DNA from: Edaphobacter bradus
GTDB taxonomy: Bacteria; Acidobacteriota; Terriglobia; Terriglobales; Acidobacteriaceae
DNA: 64,000 nt
NCBI RefSeq assembly: GCF_025685645.1
Contig: NZ_JAGSYF010000001.1
Location: 868,001-932,000 of the forward strand
Direction: 5' to 3'
Each line of letters begins with the position of its first letter. The stretch's first letter is position 1. Below, one piece after another: positions 53,599 through 63,437 of the stretch. The position numbers and the translations under genes are program-made. The notes beneath the pieces were generated by a model. The model worked only from the letters and a program-made list of their open reading frames with translations. It was not told where the DNA came from and did no database searches.

Positions 53599-54345
53599 GT
53601 GACCCCTTCGAACAATGATCTTGGTTCCCTGTCGAATGCCAAGGAACGTCTCGCGGTTGCGCTCGACTTCCCTGACGCCCGCGCTGCACTCGATCTTGTT
53701 GATCGGTTGGGAGATACCTGCCGCTGGCTGAAGGTCGGGATGGAGCTGTACTACGCCGCCGGCAATGAACTGGTGTCCGAGCTTCGCGAGCGCGGGTACA
53801 AGGTGTTCCTTGACCTGAAGCTGCACGATATTCCCAATACTGTGGCTGGTGGCGTTCGTTCCGCCACGACAGCGGGAGCGGAACTATTGACCGTCCATGC
53901 CGGAGGCGGTGCTGCGATGCTACGGGCGGCTGCCGGGGCAGCTGCCGGACCGGACGCTCCGCGCCTGCTGGCCGTTACGGTCCTGACAAGCATCGATGAG
54001 GACGAACTAAAGGGCGTTGGCGTGATGAGCCCTCCCGCTGAACAGGCGCTCCGGCTCGCGCGACTGGCCTGGAACTCCGGAATCCGGGGAATGGTTTGCT
54101 CGGCCGAGGAGGTTGGGATGCTCCGGCGAGAACTGGGGCCGGAGGCATACCTGGTAGTCCCAGGGATTCGTCCCGCTGGGAGCGCGACGGATGACCAACG
54201 ACGAGTCGCAACAGCCTCGGAGGCGATTGCGGTGGGAGCCTCTATGCTCGTGGTCGGCAGGCCCATTACAAAGGCCACCGACCCTATCGGGGCAGCGCAG
54301 GCAATTCTTGCTGAGATCGCTGAGGCGGAGTCCGCCTCGCGATGA
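53599..54345 (+). CDS. pyrF: Orotidine 5-phosphate decarboxylase
   Basis: Last step of UMP synthesis. 248 residues from GTG 53599. TIM barrel with LAVALDFPD, the catalytic DLKLHDIPNT (Lys and Asp), TVHAGGGAAML, VLTSIDEDEL, PGIRPAGSATDDQRR (phosphate loop) and MLVVGRPITKATDP. This is the bacterial short form. No other pyr gene lies nearby. Converges with the exopolysaccharide UDP-sugar genes. Confidence 0.95.
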   Translation: MTPSNNDLGSLSNAKERLAVALDFPDARAALDLVDRLGDTCRWLKVGMELYYAAGNELVSELRERGYKVFLDLKLHDIPNTVAGGVRSATTAGAELLTVHAGGGAAMLRAAAGAAAGPDAPRLLAVTVLTSIDEDELKGVGVMSPPAEQALRLARLAWNSGIRGMVCSAEEVGMLRRELGPEAYLVVPGIRPAGSATDDQRRVATASEAIAVGASMLVVGRPITKATDPIGAAQAILAEIAEAESASR

Positions 54346-54376
54346 TTCAACAAGGATTACCTGCAAGAAAACACAG

Positions 54377-55312
54377 TTAGCAGAAGGCCTTAAAGTAATC
54401 CAGCGAACGCCCCAGCCCTTCACGAAGCTTGATCTTGGGCTCCCATCCGAGCAGAGTGCGGGCCTTTTCAATGTCGGGGCGGCGGCGTGCGGGGTCGTCG
54501 ATCGGAAGCGGGAGAGAGACGATCTCAGATTTGGAGCCAGTCACCGCCAGGACTTCGCGGGCGCATTCGAGGATTGTCCACTCCTCAGGGTTGCCGATGT
54601 TGACGGGAAGATGCTCGCAGGAGCGGGATAGCCGAAGAATTCCGTCAATGAGGTCGGAGACATAGCAGAAGCTGCGGGTTTGCGAGCCGTCGCCGTAGAT
54701 GGTCAGGGGCTCTCCTCGGAGTGCCTGAATCATGAAGTTCGAGATCACTCGTCCGTCATTTGCCTGAAGGCGGGGACCGTAGGTGTTGAAAATGCGGACG
54801 ATGCGAGTGTCGACGCCGTAGTAGCGGTGGTAAGCCATGACGGCAGCCTCGGAGAACCGCTTGGCTTCGTCGTAGACCGAACGCGGGCCGACGGGGTTGA
54901 CATGCCCCCAGTAGGTCTCGACCTGGGGGTGCACCTCGGGGTCGCCGTAGCACTCCGAGGTGGAGGCGTGAAGATAGCCGGCTCCGTACTTGCGGGCGAT
55001 GTCGAGAGTATTGACGGTTCCGGCTGAGCCGACGAGGAGTGTCTCTACACCGAGACGGGTGTAGTCAGTCGGGCTGGCTGGAGAGGCAAAGTTGAAGATG
55101 AAGTCGACTTTCCCGGGGTCAAAGGGACGAATGATGTCCTGCTCGATAAAGCTGAAACGTGGCTCACCGGAGAGGTGGGCCAGATTAGCGGTCTGGCCAG
55201 TGCAGAGGTTGTCAACACCAACGACAATATTTCCTTCGGCCAGCAGCGCATCACAGAGGTGCGATCCTAAGAAGCCTGCTGCCCCTGTGGCAAGTATTCT
55301 CTTCGACTCCAT
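54377..55312 (-). CDS. UDP-glucuronate decarboxylase (UDP-xylose synthase)-like SDR
   Basis: 311 residues, extended SDR. NAD site [16 protein letters not shown], then [40 protein letters not shown], and catalytic YDEAKR (YxxxK) with [23 protein letters not shown]-terminal [13 protein letters not shown]. The ASPASP and STSECYGDP text is the signature of UDP-xylose synthases. It lies 114 nt after ugd on the same strand, supplying UDP-glucuronate, so UDP-xylose is the likely product for the exopolysaccharide. Confidence 0.9.
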   Translation of the reverse strand: MESKRILATGAAGFLGSHLCDALLAEGNIVVGVDNLCTGQTANLAHLSGEPRFSFIEQDIIRPFDPGKVDFIFNFASPASPTDYTRLGVETLLVGSAGTVNTLDIARKYGAGYLHASTSECYGDPEVHPQVETYWGHVNPVGPRSVYDEAKRFSEAAVMAYHRYYGVDTRIVRIFNTYGPRLQANDGRVISNFMIQALRGEPLTIYGDGSQTRSFCYVSDLIDGILRLSRSCEHLPVNIGNPEEWTILECAREVLAVTGSKSEIVSLPLPIDDPARRRPDIEKARTLLGWEPKIKLREGLGRSLDYFKAFC

Positions 55313-55426
55313 CTTCGCCTTTCTGAGTTATGGGTTGGTGTCTAGAACAGGGCGCGCTGTGCTGGTCTGGCGCGCATCTCTCTTCACAATCCTAGGGACT
55401 ACCGAGGCTGAACCCTGGCCACGCCA

Positions 55427-56854
55427 CTAATTACTGCGGGCGGATGGGGCGGAAATAGAAGCAAGATCACTCACTGGATGGGCCGGAGGCCGGCCGATGC
55501 TGAGATACGTGAACCCATTGCCGGACATGACCTGCGGATCATAGAGATTACGACCATCGATGACAATGGGATGACGAAGGGCCTGACTGAGCCGCTCAGG
55601 GTCGAGCTCGGCGAACTCCTGCCAGTCCGTGAGGATAAGGAGAGCATCGGCATCCTTGGCGGCGGTGTAGCAGTCCTCGACGTAACGCAGGCTGGGACCG
55701 GAGGGCAAGACCTCTTCAGTGCGTTTGATCGCGGCAGGATCGTATGCCGCAATGGAACAACCTTCCGCGAGCAGCATTCGTACGATCTCTACGGCAGGGG
55801 ATTCGCGAATGTCGTCGGTCTCCCCTTTGAAGGCCAGCCCGAGGACGGCAAGCCTTTTGCCGCGGAGAGTCCAGAGCGCGGAGCGCACCTTGCTCATGAA
55901 GCGCTTCTTCTGCAGCACGTTGATCTTTTCCACCTCGCTGAGGAGGTTGAAGTCGATGCCAAGCTGCTCGGCAACCGAGCGGAAGGCAGCGACGTCTTTC
56001 GGAAAGCAGGAGCCGCCGTAGCCAATCCCGGGACGAAGGAAGCGCGGGCCGATGCGCCGATCGAGCCCCATGCCGCGTGCGACCTGTTCAACATCGGCAT
56101 TGGTGGCCTCGCAGAGGTTGCCGACAGCATTGATAAAAGAGATCTTGAGCGCAAGGAAGGCATTCGAGGCGTGCTTGATGATCTCGGCGCTCTTGGTCGA
56201 CGTCAGCAATAATGGGGGTGGCTGATCGACGTTACAGTGTCCCGAGATGGCGTCGGCGCGTGTGTAATACTCCCCTGTCGTGAGCGGGAGGTAGATATCC
56301 TCCAGGATGCCGGCTGCCCGCCCGCTGTCGGAGCCTACGACGATGCGGTCGGGGTGGAGGAAGTCAGCAACAGCAGTTCCCTCGCGAAGAAATTCGGGGT
56401 TGGAGACGACGTCGAATAGGTCCCGCGCGGCGCCATTCCGAGCCATGGCGCGGCTAATCCACTCGTTGGTGTAGACAGGCACGGTGCTCTTCTCGACGAT
56501 GACCTTGTACGAGTTGAGCGAGCGGGCGATCTCGCAGGCAACCGCCTCGACGTAAGAAAGGTCGGTGTCGCCGTTCCCGCTCTGCGGGGTCCCGACGGCG
56601 ATGAAGATCACGTCGGAAGAGCGCGTGGCATCAGAGAGATCGGTCGTGAACCGAACCCTCGTGTTGCCGTAACGATGGAGAAGTCCGGGGAGGAAGTTTT
56701 CGTGGATCAGCGTCTCTCCGCCCTGCAGAGCCCGGACCTTTCGCTCATCATTGTCGACGCAGATGACCTCGTGCCCCATCTCAGCAAAGCAGACGGCCGC
56801 CACAAGACCGACATACCCTGATCCAACCACAGCGATTCGAATGCTTTTTCCCAT
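55427..56854 (-). CDS. ugd: UDP-glucose 6-dehydrogenase
   Basis: Oxidises UDP-glucose to UDP-glucuronate with two NAD+. 475 residues: VVGSGYVGLVAAVCFAEMGHEV (NAD fold), FIAVGTPQSGNGDTDLSYVEA, EKSTVPVYTNEW, SNPEFLREGTAVADFLHPDRIVVG, and the active-site Cys in GYGGSCFPKDVAA. The third domain has GLAFKGETDDIRESPA. First gene of a two-gene block, divergent from the tyrosine kinase operon. Confidence 0.95.
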   Translation of the reverse strand: MGKSIRIAVVGSGYVGLVAAVCFAEMGHEVICVDNDERKVRALQGGETLIHENFLPGLLHRYGNTRVRFTTDLSDATRSSDVIFIAVGTPQSGNGDTDLSYVEAVACEIARSLNSYKVIVEKSTVPVYTNEWISRAMARNGAARDLFDVVSNPEFLREGTAVADFLHPDRIVVGSDSGRAAGILEDIYLPLTTGEYYTRADAISGHCNVDQPPPLLLTSTKSAEIIKHASNAFLALKISFINAVGNLCEATNADVEQVARGMGLDRRIGPRFLRPGIGYGGSCFPKDVAAFRSVAEQLGIDFNLLSEVEKINVLQKKRFMSKVRSALWTLRGKRLAVLGLAFKGETDDIRESPAVEIVRMLLAEGCSIAAYDPAAIKRTEEVLPSGPSLRYVEDCYTAAKDADALLILTDWQEFAELDPERLSQALRHPIVIDGRNLYDPQVMSGNGFTYLSIGRPPAHPVSDLASISAPSARSN

Positions 56855-56909
56855 AGGTTCTGTTTGTGAGGCCAGCTAGACCAACTGCAAGTTCAAGGAT
56901 ATCTGACTT

Positions 56910-56932
56910 TTCGGTATTTCTGAATAACCGAA
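56910..56932. promoter_or_regulatory. Imperfect palindrome between ugd and the autokinase gene
   Basis: TTCGGTATT .. AATaACCGAA with one bulged A and a short loop, in the 145-nt divergent intergenic region. A candidate operator that could co-control both exopolysaccharide operons. No clear -35/-10 pair was found. Confidence 0.4.
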
Positions 56933-56999
56933 GTACCACAGACGATGCCTAGGTGATTCTGTATCTCGCGAAGCCGAATGGTCTAGTAGACTACCGAGA

Positions 57000-59240
57000 A
57001 TGGGTTTTGAGATCTCGCAGACTCCGCCCGGTGTGGGCACTTCTGAACTGACTCCAGCCGGATTCAGCGCTGCATCGATGACCGACACGACGCTGTCGGA
57101 AGCGCTGATTACACTGCGCAAACGCCGCCTCGTTGTCCTGATATGTTTTCTGCTGGGGGTGCTCTACGGCCTCTATCAGGCGCTCACGCAACCGAAGGTC
57201 TATGAGGCGTTCGGGCGGATACAGGTCCGCTCTGGATCGTCGAACGAGTATCGCGTGAATGCGGTGCAGGCCTACTCAAACGATACGGCGTCGAGGATGC
57301 AGACCGAGGTCGCAATTCTTCAAAGCGACAGCCTGATGCTGACGGTCGCGCGGGACATGAACCTCTGCAATGACCATGTATTCCTGGGAGTCAAAGGACC
57401 GGTTCCTCACGCTTCGCTCGATGACCCGAAGGTACGGCAATCGACGACCCACCGTCTGCTGAGCAACCTGCACATTACGCTCGTTCCAAAGACCGATATC
57501 ATCCGCATCAGTTATGACAGCGACAATCCGAAGCTGTCGGCCGATATTGTGAATAAGGTCATCTCAGCCTACATTCAGCGAAGCTTTGAGACACGTTTCG
57601 AATCAACAAAGAGAGTTTCTAACTGGCTCTCGGGCCAACTGGACGATCTGAAGCAGCAGGTGCAGACATCGCAGGAACAGATGATGGACCTGCAACGCCG
57701 CCTGGGGATCCTGGGCTTCGATCCAAATCATAATCAGATGAGCTCATCGCTCGAAGACCTCTCGAGGGCGGCGAATGAGGCCAAGCTGGCACGCATAATC
57801 GCGGAATCCCGGTACCGGATGCTGAGTGGAATGGACCCCAACACGATCGAGAACTCGATCGAGGCGACGCCGGGGACCACGCCAGCGGAACTGAACGCCC
57901 TCCGGACTCAGATTGCTACGGCAAGAGCCAACTACGCCCAGATGGAGTCGACGCTTGGGCCGAATCATCCGCAGGCCAAGGCGTTGAAGGCACAGATCGA
58001 TGAACTCGCACGGGAGATTGATACCGAGCAACAGCGTCTTCTGCTGCAAGCCAAACAAAACTACCTTATCGCGCGGACGAATGAGCAGCAGACGAGTGGG
58101 GCACTGGAATCGCAGAAGTCAGATGCATACAAGCTGCGCGACGATCTTGTGGAATACACGCTGCGGCAACGGGAGTTCGAATCAAACCGCACCCTGTATG
58201 AAGGGCTCTTGCAACGCTTGCGTACCGCAGGGGTGCAGGCGGGGTTGGAGTCCCTGGAGATCGACGTAGTCGATCAGGCGATGGTGCCTTCCGACCCGAT
58301 CCTCAAGCCCAAGTCCAGGATCGTCGTCACGATGACTATCTTTGGCTTGCTGGGCGGCATCGTTGTGGCCTTCCTGCTTGAGAGCCTCGACACAGGCCTT
58401 CGCCACGTCGCCGAGATTGAGAGCCTTACCGAGCTTCCTTCGCTGGCAATCATTCCACGTTCGCGGCGTTCGGCCACGGATGGTGACGCTACATGGTCCA
58501 CTGCCCAGCGCAATATCACGGTACTGACGCAGCCGAAGTCTCAATTTGCTGAAGCCTTCCGCTCGCTGCGAACAGCGCTCCTGCTGTCGACGGCCGGCCA
58601 TCCGCCGAAGTTCATTCTGTTTACCAGCGCTACGATGTCCGAGGGCAAGACAACCGCCGCAGCCAACCTTGCCTGCGTCCTCGCGCAAGGTGCTGCACGT
58701 ATCCTGCTTATCGATGCTGACCTGCGCAGACCGGCCATTCACCACCGCTTCGGCCTGAATGGCAAGGTCGGCCTGACAACCTTGCTGACTGGGGCCACGA
58801 CCCTGGAGCAATCCGTGCAGCACGTCCCAGAGATTCCTAATCTGGATGTCATGCCAAGTGGACCTATACCGCCATTTCCAACCGAGATGCTGAGCTCGCA
58901 GGCGATGAACGACCTGCTGATGCGTTGCGGCGATATCTATACCCATGTGGTCATCGATTCCCCGCCAATCCTGTCTGTCACGGATGGAGTCATTCTGTCT
59001 CGCGCGGCCGATGCCGTAGTCCTGGTCATCCGTCACGGTAAAGCGAGCAAACATGTCGTTCGGCGCACCAGGGATCTCCTGCTACGCGCCGGCGCGCCTG
59101 TAACAGGCATTGTGCTCAACGCGGTAGACATGAACTCTCCCGAGTACTACGGCTATTACGGCTATTCGGGATACTCCTATTCGGGCGTCGACTCCGAAAG
59201 TTGGGAGTCGCAGACAAAGGCGAAGGAGACCAAGGTATGA
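57000..59240 (+). CDS. Polysaccharide co-polymerase / bacterial tyrosine autokinase (Wzc type)
   Basis: 746 residues. An N-terminal Wzz-like domain with two membrane helices (about 42-62 and 440-462), a periplasmic region rich in coiled coil (about 200-400), and the cytoplasmic BY-kinase: Walker A SATMSEGKTTAAANLA, Walker A-prime LLIDADLRRP, Walker B VVIDSPPIL. The C-terminus has a Tyr cluster (YYGYYGYSGYSYSG) as phosphorylation sites. Controls chain length and export. ATG 57000 is used; the export gene overlaps its stop. Confidence 0.93.
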   Translation: MGFEISQTPPGVGTSELTPAGFSAASMTDTTLSEALITLRKRRLVVLICFLLGVLYGLYQALTQPKVYEAFGRIQVRSGSSNEYRVNAVQAYSNDTASRMQTEVAILQSDSLMLTVARDMNLCNDHVFLGVKGPVPHASLDDPKVRQSTTHRLLSNLHITLVPKTDIIRISYDSDNPKLSADIVNKVISAYIQRSFETRFESTKRVSNWLSGQLDDLKQQVQTSQEQMMDLQRRLGILGFDPNHNQMSSSLEDLSRAANEAKLARIIAESRYRMLSGMDPNTIENSIEATPGTTPAELNALRTQIATARANYAQMESTLGPNHPQAKALKAQIDELAREIDTEQQRLLLQAKQNYLIARTNEQQTSGALESQKSDAYKLRDDLVEYTLRQREFESNRTLYEGLLQRLRTAGVQAGLESLEIDVVDQAMVPSDPILKPKSRIVVTMTIFGLLGGIVVAFLLESLDTGLRHVAEIESLTELPSLAIIPRSRRSATDGDATWSTAQRNITVLTQPKSQFAEAFRSLRTALLLSTAGHPPKFILFTSATMSEGKTTAAANLACVLAQGAARILLIDADLRRPAIHHRFGLNGKVGLTTLLTGATTLEQSVQHVPEIPNLDVMPSGPIPPFPTEMLSSQAMNDLLMRCGDIYTHVVIDSPPILSVTDGVILSRAADAVVLVIRHGKASKHVVRRTRDLLLRAGAPVTGIVLNAVDMNSPEYYGYYGYSGYSYSGVDSESWESQTKAKETKV

Positions 59241-60271
59241 GGCATCGCCACCATCGGCTCCGTGCCAGCATTGAGGCTTCAAGTATCAGGGCTGGCAGAC
59301 GCAGAATATGGACCGCGGCCACTTCCCTGCTCTCCGTGCTGCTGTTGATGAGTTGCGTGGCCCGGGCTCAGTTCAGCGGGCCTGCACTTGGAGCGTCCAC
59401 GCCGGTAAATCGGTCCCTCACGCCAACGACCGACCAGGCAATCCTTTTTCCGCCATCGAGGGAGATACGCCTGGGGGCCGGAGACCTGATCGCTATCCAT
59501 GTCTACGGTGAGACCGACTTCAGCCCGTCCGTGCGCGTGAGCATGGACGGGACCATTCAACTCCCATTGATCGGAACAGTTGCGGTTGACTCCCTCAGTC
59601 TCCACGAGGCCTCGAGACTGATCGCCCAGCGGTTGGTAAGCGCGGGGATGTACCGCAATCCGCAGGTCACGATCCAACTGATCGAATCTCCGAATCAGCT
59701 CGTCACGGTCACGGGCGAGCTCCATGGCATCGTCCCGATCACTGGTCAACGGCGTCTGTTCGATGTCCTGTCAGCAGCCGGAGGGCTGCCTCCAACCGCA
59801 AGCCACGTCATTATGATCAACCGCCCTGGGGTCGACCAGACGATTGTGATCGATATGGGAACAGACCCTGCCAAAAGCAATATGGCAAACGTCCCGGTCT
59901 TTGCCAGAGACACCATCGTCATCCCGAGAGTCGGAGTTGTCTACGTGCTGGGAGCCTTCAAGACCCAGGGAGCAATCCCGATCGTGCAGAACTCGCCGTT
60001 GACGCTGATGCAGGTCGCCTCGCTCTCAGGGGGCACGGGATTTGAAGGGAAATACAACGATCTCCGGTTGATCCGAACAGTTGGAACCGACCGAAAGGTG
60101 GTCAGGGTCGATATCAAGCGAGTGATCAACGGCAAGGATCCTGATCCAGTCCTGCAGGCAGACGATATCGTCTTCCTGCCGAACGACGCCATGAAGAGTG
60201 CAATCAAATCCGGTGGACTTGGAACACTGCTTGGCCTGGCTTCAATTCTTATCATCGCCATACGCCCTTAA
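59237..60271 (+). CDS. Polysaccharide export protein (Wza type)
   Basis: 344 residues from ATG 59237, overlapping the kinase stop. Signal sequence with LLLMSC at its end, which may be a lipobox. Then the Poly_export domain (RLGAGDLIAIHVYGETDFSPSVRVSMDGTIQLPLIGTV .. LIAQRLVSAGMYRNPQVTIQL, 59465-59673) and two SLBB-like repeats (VTGELHGIVPITGQRRLFDVLSAAGGL and VLGAFKTQGAIPIVQNSPLTLMQVASLSGG). Ends with a hydrophobic helix (LGTLLGLASILIIAI), unusual for Wza. Forms the outer-membrane gate of the export system. Confidence 0.9.
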   Translation: MRHRHHRLRASIEASSIRAGRRRIWTAATSLLSVLLLMSCVARAQFSGPALGASTPVNRSLTPTTDQAILFPPSREIRLGAGDLIAIHVYGETDFSPSVRVSMDGTIQLPLIGTVAVDSLSLHEASRLIAQRLVSAGMYRNPQVTIQLIESPNQLVTVTGELHGIVPITGQRRLFDVLSAAGGLPPTASHVIMINRPGVDQTIVIDMGTDPAKSNMANVPVFARDTIVIPRVGVVYVLGAFKTQGAIPIVQNSPLTLMQVASLSGGTGFEGKYNDLRLIRTVGTDRKVVRVDIKRVINGKDPDPVLQADDIVFLPNDAMKSAIKSGGLGTLLGLASILIIAIRP

Positions 60272-60315
60272 CTAAGACAGGTTCACACAACAGAATCTAT
60301 CCATTAGACAGGTAT

Positions 60316-61563
60316 ATGCCCCGACCTCCCCGTGGTAACAGTAGTGCAAAAAGAGTCAGACTCGCTTATCTGGTAAGCCATCCGATCCAGTATCAGGCGC
60401 CGCTACTCCGGCGCATCGCGCAGGAACCGGACATTGATCTAACGGTCTTTTTCGGCTCGGACCTCTCCGTGCGCGGATACAAGGACGAGGGTTTCGGCGT
60501 TGACGTGAAGTGGGATGTCCCTCTGCTGGAGGGATACCGCCATGAATTCCTGCCGAAATTGAAGGACGGCGATAAGACCACAATCACCAGCCCGCTTAAC
60601 TATGGAATCACGAGCCGTTTGCGTGGCATCAGAGGCGAGCCCCCCTTTGATGCACTCTGGGTGCACGGCTACTCCTCCATCAATGCGCTTCACGGCATGG
60701 TCGCAGCCAAGGCCCTGGGCATTCCGGTACTGCTTCGCGCGGAGTCATGGCTGAGAGATCGTGAGAGGTCAGGTACAAAACTGGGGGCAAAGCGCGCCTT
60801 TTTCAGGACACTCGGGTCCTTCGTGGATGCGGTGCTGCCTATCGGAACCTACAACGCAGAGTACTGGCGGTACTACTTCGGCCCGGACTTTCCATCGTTC
60901 CTGATGCCCTATGCGGTAGACAACCAATCTTTCCAGAAGCTAAGCCGCAATGCGGAAGCGGGACGCGGCGCCCTGCAAGCGGAGCTGAAGCTGGACCCGG
61001 CGCGTCCGGTGATTCTGTTCGCTTCCAAGCTGCAGAGCCGCAAGCACTGTGACGATCTACTGGAGGCCTACAAGAACCTCGCCTCAGCACCCGGCAAGGA
61101 GCCGCTCCCCTACCTGGTGATCGTCGGGGACGGAGAGGAGCGTGGGGAGTTGGAGCGGCGAACCGCAGAGAGCCATCTGACCGGAGTTCGCTTCTGCGGC
61201 TTCAGGAACCAGTCCGAACTACCACGATTCTTCGATCTGGCTACCGTGTTTGTGCTGCCGTCGCGCCATGAACCGTGGGGATTGATCGTGAACGAGGTGA
61301 TGAACGCGGGTCGCGCAGTCATCGTCTCTGACGATGTAGGCTGCCACCCCGATCTGGTCCGGGACGGCATCGAGGGTTATGTCTTCCCTGCACGCGATGT
61401 GACCGCCCTTACTTCAGCGCTGCGCGGGGTGCTGGCGTCTCCCGAGACGGCGTCCTGCATGGGCCTGAACGCCCTGAAGCGCATTCAGACGTGGAACTTT
61501 GAGGAAGACGTCCGGGGATTGCGGCAGGCACTGGCGACGGTGACACGGAGGATCACAGCATGA
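60316..61563 (+). CDS. Glycosyltransferase family 4
   Basis: 415 residues, GT-B. N-terminal acceptor domain opens with RLAYLVSHPIQYQAPLLRRIAQEPDI and contains DALWVHGYSSINALHGMVAAKALG. Donor domain: VILFASKLQSRKHCDDLLEAYKNL, YLVIVGDGEERGELE, VLPSRHEPWGLIVNEVMNAGRAVIVSDDVGCHPDLV with a full EX7E motif (EPWGLIVNE). Sits in the exopolysaccharide operon 44 nt after the export gene; donor and acceptor sugars cannot be read. Confidence 0.9.
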   Translation: MPRPPRGNSSAKRVRLAYLVSHPIQYQAPLLRRIAQEPDIDLTVFFGSDLSVRGYKDEGFGVDVKWDVPLLEGYRHEFLPKLKDGDKTTITSPLNYGITSRLRGIRGEPPFDALWVHGYSSINALHGMVAAKALGIPVLLRAESWLRDRERSGTKLGAKRAFFRTLGSFVDAVLPIGTYNAEYWRYYFGPDFPSFLMPYAVDNQSFQKLSRNAEAGRGALQAELKLDPARPVILFASKLQSRKHCDDLLEAYKNLASAPGKEPLPYLVIVGDGEERGELERRTAESHLTGVRFCGFRNQSELPRFFDLATVFVLPSRHEPWGLIVNEVMNAGRAVIVSDDVGCHPDLVRDGIEGYVFPARDVTALTSALRGVLASPETASCMGLNALKRIQTWNFEEDVRGLRQALATVTRRITA

Positions 61564-61624
61564 AGAGTGCTGGTTGCACGTCGAATCAAACAGAACTGGT
61601 TGGTATGCTCAAGGACGGTCGCTG

Positions 61625-62791
61625 ATGCGAATTCTTCACATCATTGGAACGCTGAACCCCGAGGCAGGCGGGCCAACCGAGTCTGTGAGAGTGCTGCTCA
61701 GCTATGGGCCGATCGGTTATACCGGCGAAGTGGTTACGCTGGACGACCCGACGGCTCCATATCTGCGACAAATTGGGTTTCGTGTTCACGCGTTGGGGCC
61801 AACCAGCACAAAATACGGCTTCAACTCGAAGCTCTTGCCATGGTTGAAGGAGAACCGCAGCCGCTTTGACGGTGTGGTGGTGAACGGCCTGTGGCAGTAT
61901 TGCGGGTACGCAGCATGGCGCACTCTTTCAGGCAATACTCCCTATGTGGTCTTCACGCACGGCATGCTCGACCCATATTTCAAGCACACATTTCCGATGA
62001 AGCACATCAAGAAGTGGCTCTATTGGGCTCCGGTGGAATACCACGTCCTGCGGGACGCGTATCGCGTCCTGTTTACTTCCAAGGCAGAAAAGCGGCTGGC
62101 CGAGCAGAGCTTCTGGCTGCACCGCTGGAACCCTCATGTCGTGCCGTATGGTGCGAGCGGGCCTCCCGAGATCGATCCCGAGCAGATGAAACGTGCTTTT
62201 TTCGAGTGCTGCCCAAGCGTGAAAGGCAAGCGCTTCCTGCTCTATCTCGGCAGGATCCACCGCAAGAAGGGATGCGACATGCTGATCCAGGCCTTCGGGC
62301 AGGTCGCTCACGAAGACCCCAGCCTGGAGTTGGTGATGGCTGGACCGGATCAGCAACGCTGGAGCACGGAGCTGAAAGCGATTGCAGTAGAGTACGGCGT
62401 CAGCCACCGCATCCACTGGCCAGGCATGTTGACCGGAGAGTCAAAGTGGGGAGCCTTCTTTGCCTCCGAGGCCTTCATACTTCCATCGCACCAGGAGAAC
62501 TTCGGAATTGCTGTGGCCGAAGCGCTGAGCTGCGGGGCTCCCGCTCTGCTGGCGGACAAGGTCAACATCGCCGAGGAGATCGCAGAGGAAGGCGCAGGAC
62601 TGATGGAACTCGATACCCTGGATGGCACTCTGAACCTGTTGCGCCGGTGGATTGGCATGACCCCCGACGAACGGAAGGCAATGTCAAAGCGGGCGAGCGA
62701 GTGCTTCCACACAAAGTATGATATGCGGGAGAATGCAAAAGCGATCATTCGGCTCTTTGAGACGGCGACGACGCACCCAGCTGGCTCGTAA
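61625..62791 (+). CDS. Glycosyltransferase family 4
   Basis: 388 residues from ATG 61625; the longer frame before it does not match family text. Opens MRILHIIGTLNPEAGGPTESVRVLL, typical of GT4 exopolysaccharide enzymes. Donor domain FLLYLGRIHRKKGCDMLIQAFGQV, LVMAGPDQQ, FILPSHQENFGIAVAEALSCGAPALL with the EX7E motif (ENFGIAVAE). 61 nt downstream of the first GT4 gene; adds a further sugar to the repeat unit. Confidence 0.9.
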   Translation: MRILHIIGTLNPEAGGPTESVRVLLSYGPIGYTGEVVTLDDPTAPYLRQIGFRVHALGPTSTKYGFNSKLLPWLKENRSRFDGVVVNGLWQYCGYAAWRTLSGNTPYVVFTHGMLDPYFKHTFPMKHIKKWLYWAPVEYHVLRDAYRVLFTSKAEKRLAEQSFWLHRWNPHVVPYGASGPPEIDPEQMKRAFFECCPSVKGKRFLLYLGRIHRKKGCDMLIQAFGQVAHEDPSLELVMAGPDQQRWSTELKAIAVEYGVSHRIHWPGMLTGESKWGAFFASEAFILPSHQENFGIAVAEALSCGAPALLADKVNIAEEIAEEGAGLMELDTLDGTLNLLRRWIGMTPDERKAMSKRASECFHTKYDMRENAKAIIRLFETATTHPAGS

Positions 62792-62819
62792 ACTCTGAAC
62801 GGAGGCGCAGTTCGACTCT

Positions 62820-63410
62820 ATGTCCAGGCAGATTTACTACAACGCGGCGGAGCATATCTCTCCCACGACGGCGGAGGATCCATATCTGCGGCCTGCCTTC
62901 TCGCGCGGCAACCGGATACGCCGGCTGGTGTGGAATCTCTGCTGGATGTTGTTTTACCGATCATCGCCACGTCCGCTGCACGCGTGGCGAGCGTCGCTCC
63001 TCCGGCTTTTTGGCGCAACCATGGGCCCTAACTGCCACTTCTACCCGAAGTCGAAGGTATGGGCTCCGTGGAACCTAGTGTGTGCCGATCAGGTAACAGC
63101 TGGCGACGGAGTTGAGATATATAACCCCGCTCCGGTGCACCTGGGATCGCACGCTATCCTCTCGCAGGAGGCGTATATCTGCGGCGCGACCCATGACTAC
63201 GACGACCCGGCGTTTCCATTGATTGCCTACGCCATGAGCTTCGGCGCCTATAGCTGGATATGCGCACGCGCCTCAGTCGCTCCAGGGGTCAACGTCGGTG
63301 AGGGCGCGGTTCTAGGCCTGGGGTCGGTCGCAACGCGCAATCTGGAACCGTGGACCGTCTACGCGGGAACTCCGGCAGTGAGGGTGAAGGAGCGACAGAG
63401 GACGGTTTGA
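62820..63410 (+). CDS. Acetyltransferase of the left-handed beta-helix type (colanic-acid WcaF-like)
   Basis: 196 residues. After a polar and basic start comes MGPNCHFYPKSKVWAPWNLVCADQVTAGDGVEIYN, then hexapeptide repeats (VHLGSHAILSQEAYICGATHDYDDPAF) with the catalytic-type His, and VAPGVNVGEGAVLGLGSVATRNLEPWTVYAGTPAV. Same family as WcaF. Probably O-acetylates a sugar of the repeat unit. Last gene of the operon; the response regulator on the other strand lies 27 nt beyond its stop. Confidence 0.88.
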   Translation: MSRQIYYNAAEHISPTTAEDPYLRPAFSRGNRIRRLVWNLCWMLFYRSSPRPLHAWRASLLRLFGATMGPNCHFYPKSKVWAPWNLVCADQVTAGDGVEIYNPAPVHLGSHAILSQEAYICGATHDYDDPAFPLIAYAMSFGAYSWICARASVAPGVNVGEGAVLGLGSVATRNLEPWTVYAGTPAVRVKERQRTV

Positions 63411-63437
63411 GTGATTCTTTCCTCGAAATCCGGAAGT

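Noticed and set aside
61891..62721. 276-codon frame inside the second GT4 gene
   Set aside because: Same-strand shadow; the GT4 frame carries all the family motifs.
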